From the NCBI GenBank assembly GCA_037176905.1, contig JBBBWG010007825.1, positions 1 to 24,770 of the forward strand: a stretch of 24,770 nucleotides of DNA. The letters run 5' to 3'. Positions 9,130 through 17,006 of the stretch are shown here, in pieces. Every line of letters starts with the position of its first letter. Position 1 is the stretch's first letter. The translations under genes were made by a program, and so were the position numbers. Below the pieces are notes generated by a model. The model was given only the letters and a program-made list of their open reading frames with translations. It was not told the origin of the DNA and ran no database searches. The stretch is from Azolla pinnata. Its lineage: Eukaryota; Streptophyta; Polypodiopsida; Salviniales; Salviniaceae.

Positions 9130-9885
9130 CAAGCACTACCTTAGGAACTAGCTTTCTTTCCCATCAAAATACAAAGATTTTTCTGATGTGTTTGAGAAGA
9201 AAAATGTTGATCGTCTACCTGAGCATGGCCAATACGACAGCCCAATCAACTTGGAAGTTGGTGTTAGTCCCCTTTTTGGCCCTAACTATAGGCTATCTAA
9301 ACCTGAACTTGAGGCTCTTCGAACATACATTGAAGAAAACCTCACAAAAGGTTTCATTCGCCACTCAAAATCTCCAACTAGATCTCCTATCCTATTTATA
9401 CAAAAGAAGGGTGGAACGTTGTGTCTATGTGTCGACTATCACGGGCTCAATCGGGTCACTATATTTTGAAATCGCTACCTGCTGCCACTAATCCCCGAAC
9501 CCCCTCGACCAACTATGAACCAGGCGCATTTTCAGCAAAACCGATCTCAGAGGCGCCTACAACCTACTGCGTATCAAGCTTGGAGACGAGTGGAAAATGA
9601 CATTTCAGACAAGGTACGGGCATTTTGAATACATAGTAATGTCATTTGGTCTCACAAATGCACCTACTATTTTTCAACACATGATGAATGACATCTTTCG
9701 AGAGATTTGGATCAATTTGTAGTCGTCTATCTTGACAACATACGTATTTTCTCACAAGACTACACAGAGCACACAAGACATGTCCGAACCATCTTATCTA
9801 AACTCCGCGAACATGGGCTTTATGCCAAATGCGAGAAGTGTGAATTTGATCGATCCTCAGTGGAGTTCCTCAAGTATATTGCAGC
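9130..9885 (+). pseudogene. Chromovirus reverse transcriptase
   Basis: In order: YKDFSDVFEKKNVDRLPEHG (about 9170), RLSKPELEALRTYIEENL, GFIRHSKSPTRSPILFIQKK, LCVDYHGLNRVTI, then after frame changes [20 protein letters not shown] (first catalytic Asp kept), [20 protein letters not shown] with [13 protein letters not shown], a stop at 9720, and [20 protein letters not shown]. The last is the YxDD box with the second Asp changed to Asn, so polymerase activity would be lost even without the frameshifts. The thumb part ends at SVEFLKYIA and jumps directly into RNase H, so the connection segment is deleted. Confidence 0.9.
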
Positions 9886-10130
9886 TTTTGAAGATTGGCG
9901 TCCTTACTTGGCGGGTGCCCAACACCGAGTCTAGGTTATAACTAATCACAAGAACCTCCGCTTCTTTACTACCACTCGCACCTGGCGTCCTTACTTGGCG
10001 GGTGCCCAAAAGTGAGTCCAGGTTACAACTAATCACAAGAACCTCCTCTTCTTTACTTGAATGGAAGGCAAGCACGATGGTCAAACTTCTTGGTGGATTA
10101 TGACTTTGAAATTGTTTTAGGCGTTTGGAA
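9885..10130 (+). pseudogene. Chromovirus RNase H fragment with internal duplication
   Basis: Encodes [15 protein letters not shown], a stop, then TNHKNLRFFTTTRT, followed by a second RPYLAGAQK...TNHKNLLFFT. This matches the gypsy RNase H C-terminal half (EEWRxYLAGAQHxxxVxTDHKNL). The 87-bp unit (9896-9982) is repeated from 9983. The Asp of DHKNL is Asn in both copies. Confidence 0.8.
9896..10057 (+). repeat. 87-bp tandem duplication in RNase H
   Basis: TGGCGTCCTTACTTGGCGGG starts both copies, at 9896 and 9983. The period is 29 codons, so the duplication keeps frame. The copies differ at a few sites (CACCGAGTCTAG against AAGTGAGTCCAG). Confidence 0.9.
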
Positions 10131-10329
10131 TTTGAAATTCAACCAAGAGATGAAGCTTACGTACAATAATGTGACGTCTCATAGAACCCAACCAACTACA
10201 ACTCTTTGCAACATATATGGTTGCGGATGAATCATTGTTTACCACAATAGCTGCAGTTACTACCACAGACAGGTTTGCTAGAGAAATTCAGGAGAAACTC
10301 AACAACTCATCCATAGGGGAGGTACGGAA

Positions 10330-11350
10330 TATTTATGACCAATTTGTGTTTCAAGATCGTTTCTTTTCCGATACAACTTAATATATGTCCCAAATAGTCC
10401 ATGTTGTATCCCTATCGTGAAAGAATGTCATGTGGATACCCTAGTTGGACATTTTGGCATTGCCAAAACTTTGGAGTTAATATCTAGAAGTTATTGGTGG
10501 CCACAACCTTCGAAACTTGTTAAAGAATTTGTTAGAACATGTGATACATGTGCTCGTGCCAAAGCAATACATCATCATCCCTATGGTCTACTTCAACGTT
10601 TATCGAATCTTCTTAGGCACCGACCTTCCAGAAACTAATGGGTTTAATTATATATTAGTGGTGGTTGATAGATTCACCAAGATGGCACATATTATTCCAT
10701 GTTCTAACTAGACAAAGGAATGGAAATGAAAGATCTATTATTAACAAATATTGTGCGCCTTCATGGTTTACCCGACGAGATTATGTTTGATCGTGGTCCC
10801 CAATTTATCTCAAATTTTTGGAGCCACCTTTTCCAGACTCTTGGAACTTCTACAAAGTTTTCAACGGCCTTCCCTCCTGGGATAGATGGGTAAGCAGAAT
10901 GAGTAAATCAGATCGTGGAGCAATATCTTCGATGTATGATAAGTTATCAACAAGATGACTTGATCAAATTTCTTCCTATGGCCAAGTTCGCCTACAACAA
11001 TACTCTTCACACTTCAACTAGCATCACACCCTTCTTTGCAAACCATGGGTTCTATCCACGCTTTAACATAGCTATGCCTACCAACTCTATCAATCCATTC
11101 GCTAAAGAACGAGCTCGTCAAATGAAAGAAATGCACCATGATTTGTCCCTCGAACTCTACAATGCTCAGAAACGACACAAAGAGAAGGTTGATTGCCATC
11201 AGATGGGTGCACCTGATTTTCATATCGGTGATATGGTTTGGTTATTACGTTGTCATATCCCAACAGCTCGTCCATGCAACAAACTTGATTATAAAAGCCA
11301 AGACTGTTCCATATCATCAACAAAGTCAACCCAGTCGCTTTCTGTCTAGA
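10330..11350 (+). pseudogene. Chromovirus integrase
   Basis: The zinc-binding domain is well preserved: HVDTLVGHFG (two His), AKTLELISRSYWWPQ, then CDTC within FVRTCDTCARAKAIHHHPYG. The core lacks the segment with the first catalytic Asp (MDF) owing to a deletion or frameshift at about 10.6 kb, then continues [20 protein letters not shown]. Next are DEIMFDRGPQFISNFWSHLF with the second Asp, and a Glu region broken by two stops (near 10.89-10.91 kb) before QIVEQYLRCMISYQQDDLIK and FAYNNTLHTSTSITPFFANHG. The C-terminal GDMVWLLRCHIPT follows near 11.23 kb. Not functional. Confidence 0.9.
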
Positions 11351-11453
11351 TATTCTATCGCAATACCAGATTCACAATGTTTTCCATGTATCACTTCTTG
11401 AAGTCTACCACTCTTCCTCAAATCTACGAAGAAGAATCACACCTCCAATACCT

Positions 11454-11657
11454 GTGGCATTGGCGATCGGGGAGGACTATGAAGTGAAGAGAATTCTAGA
11501 CTCACGTAAGACACGACGCAAGGTCCACTACCTAGTCTTGCGGAAAGGATATCCCATCTCGGAGGCCACATGGGAGCCTATTGAAAATTTACTCAATACT
11601 TTAGAGGTGGTTCATGATTTCCACGTCCAATATCCCCATAAACCCACATCTTGTTGA
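11454..11657 (+). pseudogene. Chromodomain at the integrase C-terminus
   Basis: EDYEVKRILDSRKTRRKVHY followed by LVLRKGYPISEATWEPIENL and VVHDFH matches the chromodomain fold: an E-V-x-x-I-L-D-S strand, a Y-L-V-x-W-K-G-Y-type strand (here R replaces the aromatic W), and T-W-E-P. One aromatic cage residue is therefore lost. In chromoviruses this domain directs integration toward histone-marked chromatin. The frame is open to the stop at 11655-11657, directly upstream of the polypurine tract. Confidence 0.9.
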
Positions 11658-11669
11658 AGTCGGATGATT

Positions 11670-11682
11670 AAGGGGAGGATAA
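11670..11682 (+). other. Polypurine tract
   Basis: AAGGGGAGGATAA, purine-rich and immediately before the TGTCATG that opens the 3' LTR. It would prime plus-strand DNA synthesis. Confidence 0.8.
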
Positions 11683-12038
11683 TGTCATGAATATTAGAAT
11701 TTGGAGTACTTGAACTTGTATCTTCTTGATCAAACTCGAACCTGGGTCATTGTATATAAGAGAACATTAGATTGAGTGCGATGTATGAGACCGAGTTGGC
11801 ATGTTCAACTTAGTATGTGAGACTAAGTATGAGGAAAACTTAGCCTTATGTAAAGACTTGGTATGCTAGAATTAGTATGCTGGAATAAGTAGGCACCACA
11901 CCTCACCTTATGTATAAAATAGGTTGATCTCACTTGTTAACATCAAGCAAATCAACACCAGTCATGGATTATATTTATCATAGTCTTATTTTTTAGTATA
12001 CATTCTTGTTCATTAGCCTTTATGCTTTATCCCTGACA
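11683..12038 (+). repeat. 3' LTR of the chromovirus
   Basis: 356 bp starting TGTCATGAATATT and ending CCCTGACA, giving TGTCA...TGACA termini. Two TATA-like sequences: TATATAAG at 11753-11760 and TATAAAATAG near 11.91 kb; the second is a good candidate for the promoter with R starting in the following ACATCAAGCAAATCAAC region. No second LTR copy is in the window. Confidence 0.75.
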
Positions 12039-13700
12039 GAATATGCATTAGACATCTACATATATAGGTGAATATGCCTATATATGACCGTTTACAGATG
12101 CTCTTCACATCTGTAAAAATTTGATGCTCTTCAGAACAAAATTGTGATCACATCAAATTGGTGCGATAAACTCGGTGAGTACTTTGTAGTGTATGAAACC
12201 AACTCAACATACATCTAAACACAATTCTTGATATTGATATTGATATTGATGTTGATGTTGATATATGCATATTTGTCCATATATATAAATGTTTGATGTA
12301 TATTGACCTGTAAATGATCAGATACAAGCATATTCACCTGTATAATATTTAAACATACATGCACATTCACCTATATATCTATGCATACATGTGAATTCAC
12401 CTATATATGCACATGTTTGATTCATATTCGTTTGTATTTGTATTCATACATATATATACACATAAATATTCATATATTCATGTGTATTTACATACATGAA
12501 TATTTAGATGTATTACGTATATTTATTTGTATATAAATAGATAATTGGATATTGAGCATTTTGGTTCATATTTATTATATATATATTATATAATTGATTA
12601 TATAATATATATATCATTTGATTATATCGAATGAGGTTATGGGTTCAAATCTTGCCTTGGACACAATGTTGTAGCAAAGATGTGGTATAATCGCAGCAAT
12701 TTTGCAGTAACAAGTGCATCTATGTTGCAACAAACAACAAAGACATCATAATTCACGACAAGCTTGCAGGAAAATTGGATCTTTACTACACATTTTTCCG
12801 CGACATTATTGCACCATATTGCCACAACATTATTGCAACATAGATGTGTGTTATACTACAACATAGCTGCAAATTAGCTTATATTAGCATGTATTCACCT
12901 ATATATGCATATATATACAAGCATATTAATCTAAATATTCATTTTTTCATGCATATTTGTGTGTATATATATAGATATATGCATATTCGTCTATATATGT
13001 ACATGTTTGATATATATTGACCTATAAACGATCATGCAAGGCATATTCACCTGTATATTGAAACATACATAGAGATTCACTTGTATATATTCATGCATAC
13101 ATGCATATTCACCTATATATGCAGTACATGTCAAATTCATATTTGTTTGTATATGCATACATACATATATATACGCATGAATATTCATATATTTATGCAT
13201 ATTTACATGTATATGTAGATGTGTATATATATTTAGATGTATACACATATTGATCTGTATATGGATGGATTTATAGATATAGTACATTTTAGATCATCAT
13301 AAAAATAGGTTTATTAAATATATTATATATACTGGACTAATTAGTTAGATCACTTGATTGTGTGAAATGAGGTCATTGGTTCAAATCTTGCTTATGACAT
13401 AGTGTTATTATAAATATGTATTAAAGTTCGCATCTATGCTGTAGTAAAAGTAGCGGCAAATTGTATAGAACAATTTTGCAACAAGGTCGCGGTAAATGGT
13501 GGGTCCATGGTCGCATTTATAGTCACAGCTATAGAGGCGTATACACTCACGGTAAACGGAACATCAAAATTGTTGAAAAATTCGCGACAAATTTGACGTG
13601 ATTTTAAGAGAAATATGTCACAACGTAGCGTCACATCTAGATTGCGGCAAACGGTTGCGATAAACAAACCAATGTAATGCCTCCTCCTCCTCATGTTGTT
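12039..13700. repeat. AT-rich repeat family in two copies about 735 bp apart
   Basis: No gene. Motifs CATATTCACCTATATATGC, TGTTTGATxTATATTGACCT, TATATATACxCAxxAATATTC and GGTTCAAATCTTGC occur in the same order at about 12.28-12.68 kb and again at about 13.0-13.42 kb. A third diverged copy lies at 3926-4613. Each copy ends in a B-box-like GGTTCAAATCTTGC and then a GCAGCAA/GCGGCAA-rich stretch. At 12.61-12.63 kb ATTTG and CGAAT can pair around a 7-base loop, as in an anticodon arm, hinting at a tRNA-derived ancestor. Confidence 0.6.
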
Positions 13701-14099
13701 GCTAATCTGGCTCTAGTTATTCAATGCTAATGTTGATGCTCCTTCATCTCATGACCTTTCCATGGATGTCTATGTATACGTTTAACTCTATATGTGTAGT
13801 GTATATGTAGTGTATATGTGTGTGTTTTGCGCGTAGTATGGGTGTATGCATGGGTTTGTCTATATTATGTGTATATGTTTGTATGAATAATTTCTTTGTA
13901 TGTGTTTGCATGTGTATTAGCTTTGATAGTAGCCTAACCTTAAACCTAGATATAATCCCAGGTATAGCCCAAGTATGTACATTGTCGAGTATTAGCCTAG
14001 ATAGTAGCCTAGGTATAAACCCAAATATAGTCCTGAGTATGAAATCAGTTATAGCCTAGATAGTTGCTCATGTACGAACTTGGATATACATACTCTCAT
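13701..14099. other. Low-complexity GTATATGTGT and TAGCCTAGATA-rich DNA
   Basis: No gene is seen. 13775-13920 is rich in TATGTGT words. 13920-14099 contains irregular TAGCCTAGATAGT and AGTATxAGCC copies that look like decayed versions of the array that follows. Confidence 0.4.
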
Positions 14100-14250
14100 G
14101 TATGAGCCCAAATACAAGCCGGGGTATGAGCTCAGATACAAGCCTGGGTATAAGCCAAGATACAACTCAGGTATGAGCCCAAATACAAGCTCGGGTATGA
14201 GCCAAGATACAACTTGGGTATGAGCTCGGATTACCCGAGATACAGGCCAG
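14100..14250 (+). repeat. 23-24-bp tandem repeat
   Basis: Five full units plus a divergent end unit, starting at 14100, 14124, 14148, 14171, 14195 and 14218. Consensus GTATGAGCYCARATACAAGC plus YNGG. Each unit has GTAT at one end and ATAC inside, so single strands could form small hairpins. The array ends about 200 bases before the TGTTGTAGTG at 14445. Confidence 0.9.
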
Positions 14251-14444
14251 ATGTTGTTCATATACTTAGGGATATACTCGCACTTCTATTTGTGTTGTTA
14301 TCCAAGTCATGTGTATCTGCATGTATCTCCGAGAGTATATCCACGTTTCTAGTAGGAGTCTTGCACCCGCATTAATACCTAGGACAAATTGGTTGCAGAA
14401 CTAGTTGAATGTTTGCAGGTATATTTGTGGGTACTCATACATTC

Positions 14445-14454
14445 TGTTGTAGTG
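14445..14454 (-). repeat. CACTA-type terminus candidate, right
   Basis: TGTTGTAGTG, the reverse complement of 7880-7889. Recognisable copia RT on the other strand stops at about 14500 and is lost here, so this is at least a real junction. The adjacent 24-bp array could be a subterminal repeat region. Confidence 0.3.
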
Positions 14455-14489
14455 ATTGTTTACTCCTATTACAAGTAATACATATACCA

Positions 14490-14990
14490 AACTATGTCTT
14501 CAATCTCTCAAGTCCATGTCAAAAGTCTGGCTCAAGTTTTTGTTAAACAAGGAGAACTCATCATTGTTTTTACTAACAATAAGCATGTTATCAACATTTA
14601 GTAATAACATGATAAAACTCCCATTTGAACAGGTTTTCGTATAAAGACAAGCATCCTCATTGCTTCTGGTATATCCTTGAGTCTTCATAAAAGTATCACA
14701 CTTTTGGTACCACAATCTGGGGAACTGCTTAAGCCCATACAAACTCTTTTTCAGTTTATACAAGAAATGTTCTTTTCCCGAGACTTCATAACTTTTTGGT
14801 TATTCTATATTTTAAATCTCCTCATCAAGGTCCCCATGCAAAAAGGCAGTTCTTCATATCCATTGGATTAATTCCAAGTCTTGATTTGTAACCATTGCAA
14901 ACAACATACATAATGCAGTCATCTCATACTCTTGCTTGAAACTTTTGGGTACTAAGCGTGCTTTATACTTTGGGAAGTACTATCAAACGT
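14490..14990 (-). pseudogene. Copia reverse transcriptase fragment
   Basis: From about 14.99 kb downward the minus strand reads KARLVPKSFKQEYEMTA, then FLHGDLDEEI, then YKLKKSLYGLKQFPRLWYQK (ORF 14500-14763), GYTRSNEDACLYTK and FIMLLLNVDNMLIV. The last is the copia active site, normally YVDDM, here NVDNM, with the Tyr and the second Asp replaced. The reading frame is broken several times. Followed by SLFNKNLSQTFDMDLRD and then lost. Confidence 0.9.
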
Positions 14991-15159
14991 ATACTTATAT
15001 TTGTATATACACTTGTATAGTAATGCTTTCTTGTCCTTTGAAAAAATAGGTACCAAATCCTAAGTACCATTCTTATGAATACTATCTAATTCACTTTGCA
15101 TGACATGCTCCCACTTAACATGATCACTAGCCAAAATAGCTTTCTTATGGCAAGAGGGT

Positions 15160-16260
15160 TCATTGACATTCATTTAACATCACATAATCTATGAACCAAG
15201 CAGGTGACCTAGTGACACAAGTAGATCGTCTCACTAGTTGCTCAATCGGAGCTGGAATGTTCTCGAGTTCTAAGCATACATCATCATCTTGAACATCCTC
15301 ATATGGGTGAACATATGAAGGTCCTGGAATGTTCAGCATAGGACTCAGATCATTCTTTTGCATAGAAATAGAGGGTGTAACATCTTAAAACACCACTCTT
15401 CTCACTTCCACTTCCTTATTAGGTTGTTTATGCATAATCTTTTCATTGGAAATGATATCGTTGATTTTGACTATAGTGCGCGTTTCAAGATCCCACAAGC
15501 GATAACTAAATTGACCATCTATGCCATAGCCAAGGGAAATACAATTTGTGCTTTTGAAATCTAGTTTTTGCCTTAAACTGTTTTGGAACATGAACATATG
15601 TTTCACATCCAAACACTATAAGATGATCATAGTTTGGGGTTTTTCCTGTTCACAACTCTTACATCACTTTCAAGCCTCTGGCAGTATTAGGTGATAGATT
15701 TATCACCTAAATTGCAATCTAAACTGCTTCAGCCCAAAAATCTTGTTAAAGGTTTGCATGGTACAATTTAGAAACAACTCTGTCGTACTGAATGGTTCTA
15801 TTAATCCTTTCTACCACACCAATTTGTAGAGGAGTGTAGGGGGTGATAAACTCCCTAGGAATGTCTCTAGACTTGCAGAAATATCTTAATTCATGAGAGG
15901 TATATTCACCTCCGTTATGAGAACGTAAAACCTTGAGCTTTATACCCTTTTCAGTCTAAGTGAGGCGAGCCATTTTTTGAAAGTAGAGTATACATCGCCC
16001 TTTTGTTTTATGAGATACACCCAAACTTTTGTAGTGGCATCATCAATGAATCTAACAAAGTACAAAGTTTCACCCATGATCTGGTAGGTATAAGACTAGA
16101 TACATCTCCCAAATCACAAACTATAGGCATTTTCTCTGCTATACATTCACATTGATCCCAAATCTCTCTTTCAAATGTGGCAGGGTCTACCACCAGAACT
16201 TATTTCCACTAGACATGCTTCACAGATGACGAATAAACGTGAGAGTTTAACTAGGGGAAT
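15160..16260 (-). pseudogene. Copia integrase and integrase-RT linker
   Basis: ICEACL at about 16.21 kb resembles the CxxC end of the pre-integrase zinc region. Then GETLYFVRFIDDATTKVWVY and a decayed DNGGEYTS region, followed by TPYTP, NYDHLIVFGCETYVHVPK, FKSTNCISLGYGIDGQFSYR and LWDLETRTIVKINDIISNE. The linker (15160-15363) has the acidic stretch VQDDDVCLELENIPAP and RRSTCVTRSPAWFIDYVML, typical of the region before copia RT. Several stops are present. Confidence 0.85.
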
Positions 16261-16449
16261 ATCTGTGAATAGTTGGCTCTTTTCTTTGATGTTGAAGATG
16301 CCGATGTTGAAGATGTGAATAGCAGCAGGTCAATGCTTCAGCCAAGCCCGATTCTTCAACGCTCGCCGCACGAATTTCCGACACTCGCTGTTACAAATCT
16401 TCGACGCTCGTTGCTACCAACTCCGAAGCTTCCTATCATTGTCTCCCAA

Positions 16450-16461
16450 GCTATGATACCA
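16450..16461 (-). promoter_or_regulatory. Copia primer-binding site
   Basis: Minus strand TGGTATCATAGC followed by TTGGGAG. Known copia elements use TGGTATCAGAGC, complementary to initiator-Met tRNA; here one base differs (G to T). Its place just downstream of the LTR end supports the call. Confidence 0.8.
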
Positions 16462-16470
16462 CTAATCAAC

Positions 16471-16677
16471 TGCGGTGGAGCAAGGATGCTTGGTTCTGCT
16501 CCAGATCGAATAGTAGGACAACAAAGGAAGGAGCAGTGCTCCTTGTGCAAGTTGGAGGGTGCACAACAGATCTGTGTATTTTCAGCGGAGGGGGAGATAC
16601 AGCCGAGAGGAGGCAGGCAGCAGAAGATGACCACTTAGCAATACATGCATAACAATGTAGATATGAACTTTCCTACA
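16471..16677 (-). repeat. Putative 5' LTR of the copia element
   Basis: Minus strand from TGTAGGAAAGTTC to ACCGCA (207 bp), nine bases before the PBS. The boundary choice rests on TG...CA ends and position; the second LTR is not in the window. The open frames across it on both strands match no family. Confidence 0.45.
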
Positions 16678-17006
16678 CTTAGACGACATGGGGTCTTTAT
16701 GTTATACACTGAGTATATGATTTAACTTCTCAAAACTGGTTATATTGTTATTAGAACGAAAATGTGTTTGAGTGTGAATCTACGACTGCACTAGCTGCAT
16801 TAACAGGTGTCAAAATGCATCCCCCTGTGAGATCAATTCCTCGAGGGGGAAAGCGACCAGGGTAATCCAATCAATATAATTATCCAACGGCATAACTTGT
16901 TTACAAGTTGGGCAGTCGCACCGTCAATACATCATATAATTTGGACGAATAGCCGCGAATGATATCTAGCGACGTTGGTAAATGATTAAAGACACATTGA
17001 TCATGA
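16678..17006. other. Intergenic DNA and probable 3' UTR of the MADS gene
   Basis: No coding signal. The part next to 17006 is presumably the 3' UTR of the minus-strand MADS gene. No canonical AATAAA was seen; AT-rich stretches such as AATTATATTGATTGG (minus, about 16.87 kb) could serve for polyadenylation. Confidence 0.4.

Larger units (their letters stand above)
7886..12038 (+). mobile_element. Degenerate Ty3/gypsy chromovirus (element D), 5' truncated
   Basis: Order of recognisable modules is gag tail, protease, RT, RNase H, integrase, chromodomain, polypurine tract, 3' LTR. This is the standard gypsy order and the chromodomain assigns it to the chromoviruses. Multiple stops and frameshifts occur in every module. 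No copy of the 3' LTR is found near 7.4-7.9 kb, so the 5' LTR and most of gag are missing. Confidence 0.9.
14455..16677 (-). mobile_element. Ty1/copia retrotransposon (element E), internally deleted
   Basis: Minus-strand order is LTR (16677-16471), PBS (16461-16450), short leader, pre-integrase/integrase, then RT ending at about 14.46 kb. Integrase before RT is diagnostic for copia. Gag and protease are absent: only about 190 bases separate the PBS from the integrase-side sequence. The 3' part (RNase H, 3' LTR) is cut off at the junction near 14454. Stops and frameshifts are common. Confidence 0.9.

Noticed and set aside
12637..13287. ORFs of 62 and 98 aa in AT-rich repeats (Ile/Tyr/His-rich)
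   Set aside because: Readings of TATATG-type repeats, not genes.
14100..14250. CRISPR-like array
   Set aside because: The units are contiguous and diverged with no unique spacers, and the DNA is from a plant nucleus.
7880..14454. Firm call of a complete CACTA transposon
   Set aside because: Only 10 bp of termini match, the 3-bp flanks differ and no transposase is seen; kept as a low-confidence finding.
16273..16638. 121-aa plus-strand ORF and 92-aa minus-strand ORF
   Set aside because: They cover the copia leader, PBS and putative LTR; no conserved features.
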